Part shown: positions 32,666 to 40,170 of the stretch, in pieces
Numbering within the stretch: the stretch's first letter is position 1
How the letters are laid out: each line of letters begins with the position of its first letter
Assembly (NCBI RefSeq): GCF_028416635.1
Contig: NZ_CP114013.1
Coordinates: forward strand, 2,232,001-2,296,000
DNA length: 64,000 bases
Direction of reading: 5' to 3'
From: Baekduia alba
Lineage (GTDB): Bacteria > Actinomycetota > Thermoleophilia > Solirubrobacterales > Solirubrobacteraceae
Position numbers and translations under genes: made by a program
Notes under the pieces: model-generated
Database searches by the model: none
The model's input: only the letters and a program-made list of their open reading frames with translations
What the model was told of the DNA's origin: nothing

Positions 32666-33405
32666 TCGCGGCGCGGGCGACGGCCGTTGTTGTCGTCCTT
32701 GCCGGCGCGGCCGGGCTGTCGGCGTGCGAGAGCACGGCGGACAAGAGCGCGGCCATCGCCCGGGAGGGCAAGGAGGCCGTCCAGGACGCGGGGACGCTGC
32801 GGATCTCGCGCAACGCCGACCTGGCCGTGGCGAGGGCCGTCGTGGTCCGCGGCGCGGGCGGGACCGTCGCCGCGGCGGTCGAGGTGCGCAACCGCGGTGG
32901 GCACGCGCAGCGTGACGTCCCGGTGCTGATCGACGTGCGCGACGCCGAGGGCGGGTCGTTGTACAAGAACGACGCGACGGGGCTGCAGCCCGCGCTGCAG
33001 CGGTTGGCGTCGGTGCGCGCGCACCGGACGTCGTGGTGGGTCAACGACCAGGTGACGGTCGCGTCGGCGCCGCGGTCGGTCAAGGCGCGGGTGGGGGCGG
33101 CCCCGGCGGCGGGGTCGGTGCCGGACGTCTCGCTCCGCGGCGTCCACTTCGACGGCGACGCGACCGGGCGGTACCTGACCGGCGTCGTGGTGAACCCGTC
33201 GCGGATCGTGCTGCGGGCCGTCCCGATCTTCGCCGTCGCGCTGAAGGGCTCGCGTGTGGTCGCGGCCGGCCGTGCGCTGGTCCCGAAGCTGCCGGCCGCC
33301 GGCGGCAGGAAGCAGATCCACTTCCGCCTGTTCTTCGTCGGCGACCCCCGCGGGGCGCGCGTCGCCCTGACCGTGGCGCCGACCGTCGTCGCATCGAAGT
33401 CGTGA
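32662..33405 (+). CDS. Lipoprotein of the pst operon, unknown function
   Basis: A 247-residue protein with a GTG start at 32662 inside the pstB stop. The signal 'VVVVLAGAAGLSACES' contains the lipobox LSAC, so it should be anchored on the outer membrane face. The mature part has an all-beta look, with two similar segments ('VEVRNRGGHAQRDVPVLIDV' and 'GVVVNPSRIVLRAVPIFAVA') resembling FxLYD-type beta sandwiches. It is co-translated with the transporter; because PstS itself lacks a lipid anchor, this could be a docking or accessory factor. That role is inference only. Confidence 0.75.
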   Translation: MIAARATAVVVVLAGAAGLSACESTADKSAAIAREGKEAVQDAGTLRISRNADLAVARAVVVRGAGGTVAAAVEVRNRGGHAQRDVPVLIDVRDAEGGSLYKNDATGLQPALQRLASVRAHRTSWWVNDQVTVASAPRSVKARVGAAPAAGSVPDVSLRGVHFDGDATGRYLTGVVVNPSRIVLRAVPIFAVALKGSRVVAAGRALVPKLPAAGGRKQIHFRLFFVGDPRGARVALTVAPTVVASKS

Positions 33406-33416
33406 AGGAGCACACC

Positions 33417-34109
33417 GTGATCACCGAGAACCAGCCGGCCCCGTATCCGTACCCACCCGCTCGCGACGGCGAGCCCTGTCCCGCCTGCGGCGCGCCGCTG
33501 GCCGGCGACCAGCGCTACTGCCTGCACTGCGGTGGCCGGCGGCCGGAGGCGCGCCTGGAGTTCTTGGACGTGTTGGACGCCGACGTGCGGACGCGGGGTG
33601 GAGGTCCGGTGGCCGCGCCGCCGCTGGTCGTCCAGGCCAACGGCGCACCGCCGCCGCACGGGCTCAACGGACGGCTGCAGGCCAACGCGGGGCTGCTCGC
33701 GCTCGCCGCGCTGCTGTTGTTGACGTTGTTGATCGGGCTGTTGCTCGGGCACTGGGCGACGAGCGACCAGAGCGCGCCGGCGGCCGCCACGCCCGCGCCG
33801 CAGGTCATCAAGGTGGAGGGCGCGGCGGCGCCGGCGGCGGCCGCCGCCACGACGGGCACCGGCAGCGGCGGCGACACGTCCGGATCGTCGAGCAAGGCCA
33901 CCAAGAAGGCGGCCAAGGGCAAGGCCGACACGGCGTCCGACAAGGCGACGGCGCCGAAGGACTCGGTCTCGGTGAAGAGCCTGAGCAGCAAGAAGGCCGT
34001 CGACGACGCGGTCAAGAACGGCAAGCCGATCTCGACCGGCACCGGCAAGCTCCCGCCCAAGGACGACAAGCCCGCGGGCGGCGGCGCGGGCTTCGAGGAG
34101 ATCGGATGA
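33417..34109 (+). CDS. Zinc-ribbon single-pass membrane protein
   Basis: A 230-residue protein starting GTG 33417 behind AAGGAG. Residues ~21-39 form a zinc ribbon (CPACGAPLAGDQRYCLHCG) nearly identical to that of the divergent protein at 28766. One membrane helix follows ('LLALAALLLLTLLIGLLLGH', ~residue 95-115), then a ~110-residue Ala/Ser/Thr/Lys-rich segment predicted to lie outside the membrane. The N-terminal ribbon would be cytoplasmic. It probably acts with the pst operon. The stop overlaps the next gene (ATGA). Confidence 0.78.
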   Translation: MITENQPAPYPYPPARDGEPCPACGAPLAGDQRYCLHCGGRRPEARLEFLDVLDADVRTRGGGPVAAPPLVVQANGAPPPHGLNGRLQANAGLLALAALLLLTLLIGLLLGHWATSDQSAPAAATPAPQVIKVEGAAAPAAAAATTGTGSGGDTSGSSSKATKKAAKGKADTASDKATAPKDSVSVKSLSSKKAVDDAVKNGKPISTGTGKLPPKDDKPAGGGAGFEEIG

Positions 34110-34453
34110 GCGCGCTGCCCGGTCCGACCTCCTTGGACGAGCTCCGCAGCCGCCGCCACGACCTGGCCCGCCGCGTCGCCGCGCTCACCTTCGACCTCGG
34201 CGGGCTGACCTACGAGATGGCGACCCGCGACCACTACCGCCTCGACGTGCTGAGCCGCCGCGCCGCCGAGCTCCAGACGGCCGACGCGGAGCTGGGCGAG
34301 GTCGAACGGCTGCTGGCGGCGTCCGAGGACGGCGTCACGGGGAGTTGCCGCTCCTGCGGCGCGGTGCATTCCCGGGGCGCGACGTTCTGCTGGCAGTGTG
34401 GGCAGGCGCTGGCGGTGGGGGCGCCGGGGGCGGGGGCGCCGTCGTCGGGCTGA
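34106..34453 (+). CDS. Coiled-coil protein with C-terminal zinc ribbon
   Basis: A 115-residue cytosolic protein starting ATG 34106. Residues ~9-70 are charged helices likely to form a coiled coil (DELRSRRHDLARRVAALTFD; 'AELGEVERLLAASE'). Residues ~80-99 are a zinc ribbon with two CxxC pairs (CRSCGAVHSRGATFCWQCG). It is the last gene of the pst operon and overlaps the membrane zinc-ribbon gene. It may be a soluble partner of that protein. Function unknown. Confidence 0.75.
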   Translation: MSALPGPTSLDELRSRRHDLARRVAALTFDLGGLTYEMATRDHYRLDVLSRRAAELQTADAELGEVERLLAASEDGVTGSCRSCGAVHSRGATFCWQCGQALAVGAPGAGAPSSG

Positions 34454-34471
34454 GGCTCGCTGCGGCGCGCC

Positions 34472-34841
34472 GGCGTCGGTTGGTCACCAGTGCGGTGCGC
34501 TTCGGGTGCTGCGGGGCGTCGTTCGTCCCTCATCAAGGGCGTGAAGGCGTTGGAGCGGCGCCACCGGGGTCGGTGTGGCTCGTCGTTGGTCGTGCTCCGG
34601 GGCGGGCGATTCGGGCCCGAATCGTGCTCGATCGCGTCAAGTCCGCCTCTATCGCGGACTTCACGCGATCCATCGCGCCTGATCCGACGATTCGGCCCCG
34701 AACCCGCCCCCCCGGCGCTGCCACCAGGACGAGCCACGCCGACCACAAGGAGCGCCGCCTCCACACTCACACGCCCTTGATGACGAACGAACCACGCCCC
34801 GCACCACCACCGGCGCACCGCACTGGTGACCAACCAACGCC
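34472..34841. repeat. ~370-bp imperfect inverted repeat
   Basis: The left arm (34472 to ~34655) and right arm (~34656 to 34841) are reverse complements along their whole length, with scattered mismatches and small gaps. The outer ends match almost exactly (TTGGTCACCAGTGCGGTGCG, left strand 34480-34499, against the reverse of 34821-34840). So does the centre (GTCAAGTCCGC ... GCGGACTTCAC). Inner parts have diverged more, for example 'CATCAAGGGCGTG' in both arms. It fills the gap between the pst operon and a convergent TetR gene, encodes nothing, and could fold into a long hairpin. No transposase or target duplication was found. Confidence 0.85.
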
Positions 34842-34858
34842 CACAACGCCCCCCGGCC

Positions 34859-35587
34859 TCAGCCATTCGCCGCCAGCTGCCCCCGGATCCCGGCCAGCAG
34901 CAGGTCGATCCCCGACAGGAACTGCTCGTCCTCGTCGTGGCTCGCGAAGACGGGCAGGATCCGGCGGAAGGTCGGGTAGGCGTCGGCCGGCAGCTCGTCG
35001 AAGAGGCGGGTCACCTCGCCGAGCTCGGCGGCGCGTGCCTCGGACTGGTCGGTCACGCCGTAGACGTGCCAGATCGCGTCCTGGACGCCGACGCCCACCA
35101 CGAAGGTGAACAGCGTCGACAGCGCGTAGAAGACGTCGCGCGCCTCCATCCCGGTGGTGAACAGCAGCGCCGCGCCGCGATCCCAGTGGTGGAGCAGGTT
35201 GGGGCCGCGGTTGTTGGTGGAGATGGCGTGAAGCGCGGCCCATGGATGGCGCCGCATCAACCGCCACAACTCGATCAGGCCGCCCCTCATGCGCTCGTCC
35301 CACGGCAGCTCGGGGTGCGCGTCGAAGCCCTCGCCCAGCTCGTCCATCACCGCGTCCAGGACGAGGTCGAGCAGCATCTCCTTGTTGTCGACGTGCCAGT
35401 AGAGCGTCGCCACGCCGGCGTCGAGGTCAGCCGCCAGCCGCCGGAACGTGAGGGCGCCCGGGCCCTCGGCGTCGAGGATCTTCACGGCGGCCGCGATGAC
35501 GCGCTCGCGGTCCAGCGGCGCCTTGGCGGGCGCCTTGCGGCGCTTGGCGAACGCGGCGCCGATGCCGTGGGTGTTGGGCTTGGCCAT
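34859..35587 (-). CDS. TetR family transcriptional regulator
   Basis: A 242-residue TetR regulator starting ATG 35585-35587. Residues ~25-70 form the helix-turn-helix (LTFRRLAADLDAGVATLYWH), and the rest is a large TetR_C-type ligand domain ('RMRGGLIELWRLMRRHPWAA'). It is divergent from a DHA2-type MFS efflux pump, with matching operator dyads in the gap; the typical logic is drug-induced derepression. Confidence 0.92.
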   Translation of the reverse strand: MAKPNTHGIGAAFAKRRKAPAKAPLDRERVIAAAVKILDAEGPGALTFRRLAADLDAGVATLYWHVDNKEMLLDLVLDAVMDELGEGFDAHPELPWDERMRGGLIELWRLMRRHPWAALHAISTNNRGPNLLHHWDRGAALLFTTGMEARDVFYALSTLFTFVVGVGVQDAIWHVYGVTDQSEARAAELGEVTRLFDELPADAYPTFRRILPVFASHDEDEQFLSGIDLLLAGIRGQLAANG

Positions 35588-35603
35588 GAGAAGGGGCTTG
35601 ACT

Positions 35604-35658
35604 CTCGAACGCTGTTCGAGCATCCTACCCCGCTGCATGCACTCGAACAACGTTCTAG
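35604..35658. promoter_or_regulatory. Pair of TetR operators CTCGAAC-N3-GTTCGAG
   Basis: The first site (35604-35620) is perfect: CTCGAAC, GCT, GTTCGAG. The second (35642-35658) is CTCGAAC, AAC, GTTCTAG with one mismatch and overlaps the first codons of the efflux gene. A decayed third half-site, CCGAAC, follows at 35662-35667. The spacing (38 bp) and symmetry suit a TetR dimer repressing both divergent genes. Confidence 0.75.
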
Positions 35659-37193
35659 ATCCCGAACAACGTACGACCACGCGGCCCGCGCGGACCCTGC
35701 GCGAGGGCTGGCCGGTCCTCGCCGCGCTCATCCTGGCGATCCTCGTCGTCACCGTCGACAACACGGTGATGAACGTCGCGCTGCCGTCGATCGCCAAGGA
35801 CCTCGACGCGTCCAACAGCCAGCTGCAGTGGATCGTCAACGCCTACTCCCTGCTCTTCGGCGGCCTGCTGCTGACCGGCGGCTCGCTGGCCGATCGCCTC
35901 GGGCGCCGCCGCGTCCTGCTCGGCGGGCTCGGCGCGTTCGGCGGCGCGTCGCTGCTGGTCCTCGTGGTCTCCTCGGCGCCGGCGCTGATCGGGCTGCGCG
36001 CGCTGACCGGCGCGTGCGCGGCGTTCCTGATGCCCAGCACGCTGTCGCTCATGTACCGCGCGTTCGAGGGCCCGGTGCGGGGGACGGTGATCGGCGTCGC
36101 CGGCGCCGTCGGCGCGCTCGGGTTCGTGCTCGGCCCGCTGATCGGCGGCGCGTTGTTGGAGGTCTTCGCGTGGCAGTCGGTGTTCCTGGTCAACGTCCCG
36201 CTGGCCTGGGGCGCGCTGATCGTGGCGCGCGCCGTGCTTCCGGCCGACGGCGAGCGCTCGACGCGCGGCGCCGACGTCCCCGGCACCGTGCTGTCGATCG
36301 GCGCGATGCTCGGGCTGGTCGCCGCGCTGGTCGACGGGCCCGATCGCGGCTGGACGTCGCTCGCGGTCCTCGGCCCGGCGTTCGGCGCGCTGGCCGCCGC
36401 GACGGCGTTCGTCGCCTGGGAGCGGCGGGCCGCGTATCCGATGCTCGACGTGCGGCTGCTCGCACGCCGCCGCATCGTCGGCCCGGGCGCCGTCCAGGCG
36501 GCGTTGATGATGGCCTTGACCGGCACGCTGTTCCTGATCACCCAGCAGCTGCAGGTGGTCTGGGGCTACTCGCCGGTCGACGCGGGCCTGCGCTCGGCGC
36601 CGATCGCGGTCGGTGTCATCGGCGGCGGCTCGGCGCTGGCGCTGGTGGCGCGCCGGTTCGGCTCGGCGTGGGCGGCAGCGGCCGGGCTGCTGGTCTGCGC
36701 GGCGGCGGTCGTCGACGTCGCCCTGACGATCCGCCACGGCGGCTACTGGCCGGTGGCCGGCGGGCTGCTCGTCTTCGGCGCGGGGGTGCGGATGTGCATC
36801 ACGCCGACGGCGCTCGCGGTCCTCGGCGGGCTGCCGGAGGAGGCGGCCGGGATCGGCGCCGCGCTGGCCGACACCTTCCAGGAGGTGGGCGGCGCGTTCG
36901 GCGTCGCGCTGCTGGGCTCGGTCTTCAACGCGGTCTACCGCGCCGACCTGCCCGACGGTGCGCCGGCGGCGGCGCGGGCCTCGCTGCAGGGCGCCCTGGG
37001 CAGCGGCGACGGTGGGCTGGCCGACGCGGCGCGCGGCGCGTTCGGGTCCGGCGCGCAGGTCGCGCTGCTCGCCTGCGCCGCGATCCTCGCCGGCGCCGCG
37101 GTGATCGCGCTGCGCACGGTGCCGGGCGATCTCGACCTCAGCGATGAGGCCGAGCAGGAGGCGGCCCTGGCCGCCGCGGCCGCCGCCGCATAG
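35637..37193 (+). CDS. MFS drug efflux transporter, DHA2 (EmrB/QacA) family
   Basis: A 518-residue transporter starting ATG 35637. It has fourteen predicted helices, as in the DHA2 family. Signatures are 'LVVTVDNTVMNVALPSIAKD' in helix 1 (Asp-x-x-x-x-N motif), the A-loop 'GGSLADRLGRRRVLLGG', and motif C-like 'GVAGAVGALGFVLGPLIGG'. It exports hydrophobic compounds using proton motive force and is controlled by the divergent TetR protein. Confidence 0.92.
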   Translation: MHSNNVLDPEQRTTTRPARTLREGWPVLAALILAILVVTVDNTVMNVALPSIAKDLDASNSQLQWIVNAYSLLFGGLLLTGGSLADRLGRRRVLLGGLGAFGGASLLVLVVSSAPALIGLRALTGACAAFLMPSTLSLMYRAFEGPVRGTVIGVAGAVGALGFVLGPLIGGALLEVFAWQSVFLVNVPLAWGALIVARAVLPADGERSTRGADVPGTVLSIGAMLGLVAALVDGPDRGWTSLAVLGPAFGALAAATAFVAWERRAAYPMLDVRLLARRRIVGPGAVQAALMMALTGTLFLITQQLQVVWGYSPVDAGLRSAPIAVGVIGGGSALALVARRFGSAWAAAAGLLVCAAAVVDVALTIRHGGYWPVAGGLLVFGAGVRMCITPTALAVLGGLPEEAAGIGAALADTFQEVGGAFGVALLGSVFNAVYRADLPDGAPAAARASLQGALGSGDGGLADAARGAFGSGAQVALLACAAILAGAAVIALRTVPGDLDLSDEAEQEAALAAAAAAA

Positions 37194-37195
37194 AC

Positions 37196-37789
37196 CTAGA
37201 ACAACGACCCGATGCCGTGGACGGCCGCGCTGCCCAGGACGATCTCCAGCGCGATGCCGACGACCATCACGACGAGCGCGATCACGACCAGCGCGAAGTC
37301 CTCCAGGATGACCGCGAGGCCGAGCAGCACGACGCCGAGCGAGGGCAGCGTGTCGAGGCCGGTGAACGGCGGGGCCAGGAACGCGCCGAGGCAGCCGACG
37401 ATGACCAGCAGGCCGAAGACGATGTTGCTGAGCCGGTGGTTGAACAGCCAGGTCAGCCGCGGGCGCGAGAAGCGCTCCAGCCACCGGATCATCTGCATCA
37501 ACTTGACGACGAACGCCTCGCGCTTGCCGCCCGCGAGCTTCGTGTCGCGCCAGCGCCGCGGCAGCCAGATCTCCTCGCGGCCGACGATCAGCTGCAGCGC
37601 GAGGAGGACCGCGATGACCTCGAAGACGTGCGTCGCGCCGCCGGTCGGCAGCGGGAGGGCCGAGACGCCGAGCAGCAACACGAACAAGAAGGCGAAGCTC
37701 TTCTCGTCGAACGTCTCGACGAGGCTGCCGAGGGTCTTGTCGCCCTCGGCGCTCAGCCAGCGCTGCAGCTCGTCGCTGGCTTGGGCCAT
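37196..37789 (-). CDS. ExoD family membrane protein
   Basis: A 197-residue protein starting ATG 37787-37789 with about four membrane helices. It has 'LFVLLLGVSALPLPTGGATH' and 'VGREEIWLPRRWRDTKL', both typical of ExoD proteins linked to exopolysaccharide production and alkali tolerance. The molecular activity of the family is unknown. No polysaccharide genes are nearby. Its stop lies 2 bp past the convergent efflux-pump stop. Confidence 0.87.
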   Translation of the reverse strand: MAQASDELQRWLSAEGDKTLGSLVETFDEKSFAFLFVLLLGVSALPLPTGGATHVFEVIAVLLALQLIVGREEIWLPRRWRDTKLAGGKREAFVVKLMQMIRWLERFSRPRLTWLFNHRLSNIVFGLLVIVGCLGAFLAPPFTGLDTLPSLGVVLLGLAVILEDFALVVIALVVMVVGIALEIVLGSAAVHGIGSLF

Positions 37790-37851
37790 CGTCAGAGCCT
37801 AGTGCCGTGATGCGGCACTACGGGGTGCCGACCCCGGGTACCGCGGGGGCG

Positions 37852-38280
37852 ATGGCCCGCAACGAACGACTGATCCCGGCGTCCCCCGAGCGCGTCTTCG
37901 CCGTGCTCGCCGACCCCGACTCCTACGGGCACTGGGTGGTGGGCTCGGACACGATCCGCGGTGCCGACGACACCTGGCCGGCGGTCGGCTCGCGCTTCCA
38001 CCACCGAGTTGGCCGGTTCCCGCTCGCGCTCAACGACCACACCGAGGTCATCGCGATGGAGCCGGGCAGGCGGCTGGAGCTGCACGCCAAGGCGCGGCCG
38101 CTGGGCACCGCGCACGTCGCGCTCGACCTCGAGCGCCGCGGCGACGCCACGCTCGTGACGATGACCGAGGACGCGGGCGACCGGATCACGCGCCTGGTGT
38201 TCAACCCGCTCACCCACTTCCTCGTCAAGCGGCGCAACGACGAGTCCCTGCGCCGGCTCGCCGAGCTCGCGACGCCTTAG
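37852..38280 (+). CDS. SRPBCC family protein
   Basis: A 142-residue protein. ATG 37852 was chosen because the fold begins at 'RNERLIPASPERVFAVLADP'; an ATG at 37807 adds 15 residues of unlikely sequence. It has the START/Bet v1-type layout, with 'DSYGHWVVGSDTIRGADDTW' and 'LVTMTEDAGDRITRLVF'. Such proteins bind hydrophobic ligands or act as cyclases/hydrolases. There is no informative context. The stop overlaps the convergent ParB-like gene. Confidence 0.85.
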   Translation: MARNERLIPASPERVFAVLADPDSYGHWVVGSDTIRGADDTWPAVGSRFHHRVGRFPLALNDHTEVIAMEPGRRLELHAKARPLGTAHVALDLERRGDATLVTMTEDAGDRITRLVFNPLTHFLVKRRNDESLRRLAELATP

Positions 38281-38853
38281 CCCGGGCGGAGCGGGTCGGC
38301 CGCCTCGCCGACGATCGTGCGCCGGTCGCGGCGGCTGACGCCCTCGGTCAGCGCGAACGCGGCCGCGGCGGCGAAGTCCGCGGCGGGATCCAGGACGCGC
38401 AGGTCCCGGCGCCGCTCGTAGATCCAGAGGAACAGGTCGGCCTCGGTCTTGAAGGGGTACTTGGCCGGCAGGCCGGCGGCGTGCACGGCGGCGCTGCTGA
38501 TTGGTGTGGACGAGCCGGCCGACGTCGACGTCCGGTGGTAGCGCGTAGTTGGTGTGCAGGACCGTGACCTCGGCGTCGAGGAACGCGATGGCCAGCTCGC
38601 GCGCGAGGACGACGCGGTGGTGGCCGTCCTCGACGAAGAACGCGCCGCCGACCTCGTAGACGTCGATCGGCGGGAAGCTGCCGTCGGGGAACGCGCGCCG
38701 GAGCGCGCTCAGCCGCGCCCGCTCGGCGGCGAACCCGCCCACGCGGTCGACCGACCCGATGATCTTGTCGACCGCGACGGGACGCACGCCGCCGTGGGAC
38801 TGGCCGGTGATCGCCAGCCGGCGCCGAACCTCGTCGAGCGACAGCAGGTCCAT
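38277..38853 (-). pseudogene. ParB-like domain protein, broken by a single-base frameshift
   Basis: Starting at ATG 38851-38853, about 118 codons encode a ParB/sulfiredoxin-like domain ('PPIDVYEVGGAFFVEDGHHR' is the key loop) ending around 'VGRLVHTNQQRR'. The family's C-terminal part ('AGLPAKYPFKTEADLFLW', 'VLDPAADFAAAAAFA') continues in another frame to a TAA at 38277-38279. The change is near 38490-38500, in a CGCCGCC run, and the length is one base over a multiple of three. Everything else is well conserved, so this may be a sequencing error. Confidence 0.75.
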
Positions 38854-38856
38854 CGC

Positions 38857-39189
38857 CTACAGGATGCCAGCGTCGCGGATCGCGGCGGCCTGGACCGCGT
38901 CCACGAACAGCTCCCAGCGGCCCGAGGCCGACTCGCGGTCGCCGTAGAAGCGGTAGGGGCGGCGGCCGCCGAACTCGGTCTGGCGCAGGCGCCAGACGCC
39001 GCCGAGGACCGACGCGATGCGGCGGCGCGGCCAGTCCAGCGCGTCCTCGATCGCCGGGAACGGGCGTGCGACGCCGGGCGTCGAGGCCAGCTCGTCGAGC
39101 AGCGCGCCCATCAGCGGGCTGCAGCGGTCGCGGAAGGCGGCGATCTCGCCGGGCTCGTCCATCGCGTTGTGCGGCGCGTGCTCTCTCAT
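38857..39189 (-). CDS. Small protein of unknown function
   Basis: A 110-residue protein starting ATG 39187-39189. It looks like a winged-helix-type fold: 'LMGALLDELASTPGVARPFP', 'AIEDALDWPRRRIASVLGGV' (a possible recognition helix) and 'FGGRRPYRFYGDRESASGRW' (a possible wing). No known family was recognised with confidence. It lies between an SDR (30 bp upstream) and the ParB-like gene (3 bp downstream), so the three are probably one transcript. Confidence 0.65.
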   Translation of the reverse strand: MREHAPHNAMDEPGEIAAFRDRCSPLMGALLDELASTPGVARPFPAIEDALDWPRRRIASVLGGVWRLRQTEFGGRRPYRFYGDRESASGRWELFVDAVQAAAIRDAGIL

Positions 39190-39219
39190 GGCCCTGACCA
39201 GCGAGCTGGCACGTGGACT

Positions 39220-40122
39220 CTACGCGGCGGTGAGCGCGACGCACGCGTCCCAAACGCGGCCGCGGTCGGCGTCGCTCTCCTTCGTCCACGGCACGTAGTG
39301 CGTGGGCCGCGGCGCGCGGTCGTGCCAGAAGCGGCCGCTGGGCTGGTCGGTCGCGCCGAGCCAGACGATCGTGTCCGCGCCCTGCCGCGGCGTGCGCAGC
39401 AACGGGCCGGTGAGGCGGTGGAAGCTGGGGAGCGAGGCGGCGAGGCCGGGCGTGTCGACCCAGCCGGGGTGCATGGCATGGAGGCGCTGGGGGGTCGCGC
39501 GCCGTCGCTGCGCCCACAGCTCGGTGAGGACGACCTCGGCTCGCTTGGTCTTGGCGTACGCCTTGGTGCCGCTGAAGGCGCCGTGCTCGCTCTGCAGGTC
39601 CTCGACGTCGAGCTTCTGCGCGTACATGCCGCCGGAGGAGACGGTGACGACGCGCCGGGCGTCCGGGAGCAGGTCGGTCAGGAGGAAGGGGCCGAGGACG
39701 TTGGTCGCCAGCGTCAGCTCGTTGCCGTCGACGGAGGTCTCGCGCTCCTCGGTGAGCACGCCGGCGTTGTTGACGAGGACGTCGAGGTCGGCGTCGGCGA
39801 GCGTGGCGGCGACGCGGCGCAGGTCGGCGAGGCTGGAGAGGTCGGCGAGGACGAGGTCGACGTCCGGGCCGTGCTCGCGGACCTGGGCGCGTGCCTGCTC
39901 GCCGCGCTCCTCGCTGCGGGCGACGAGGATCACGCGCGCGCCGAGCCGGGCGAAGCCGATCGCCGCCGCCAGCCCCAGGCCGGAGGTCGCGCCGGTCACC
40001 GCCGCGGTCTGGCCGTCCATCCGCGGAAGGCCGCCGAAGGCATGGGAGCGCAGCGCGTAGCCGACGCGCGAGTAGCCGCCGACGAGCGAGCGGTCGAGGA
40101 GGGTGTCGAAGAGCGTGGGCAT
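39220..40122 (-). CDS. SDR family NAD(P)-dependent oxidoreductase
   Basis: A 300-residue SDR starting ATG 40120-40122. After a ~37-residue lead it has 'TAAVTGATSGLGLAAAIGFA' (cofactor glycines), 'VLVNNAGVLTEERETSVDGN', 'VVTVSSGGMYAQKLDVEDLQ' and the catalytic 'YAKTKRAEV', then 'HAMHPGWVDTPGLAASLPSF'. The long N-terminus and the PGWVDTPG block match the DHRS12-like group. Substrate unknown. It lies downstream of an MFS gene in the same direction. Confidence 0.9.
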   Translation of the reverse strand: MPTLFDTLLDRSLVGGYSRVGYALRSHAFGGLPRMDGQTAAVTGATSGLGLAAAIGFARLGARVILVARSEERGEQARAQVREHGPDVDLVLADLSSLADLRRVAATLADADLDVLVNNAGVLTEERETSVDGNELTLATNVLGPFLLTDLLPDARRVVTVSSGGMYAQKLDVEDLQSEHGAFSGTKAYAKTKRAEVVLTELWAQRRRATPQRLHAMHPGWVDTPGLAASLPSFHRLTGPLLRTPRQGADTIVWLGATDQPSGRFWHDRAPRPTHYVPWTKESDADRGRVWDACVALTAA

Positions 40123-40170
40123 CCAGTCGCGGGTACGGGCGCGGGCCCCGCATGGATGTCCCGCGAGGTG

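Noticed and set aside
34234-34866. Minus-strand frame through the inverted repeat giving a similar peptide to the plus-strand frame
   Set aside because: The similarity (LVTSAVR...HQGR on both strands) is explained by the inverted repeat itself, not by two related proteins.
36190-37484. Open frames opposite the DHA2 efflux pump
   Set aside because: Antisense shadows of a well-conserved transporter.
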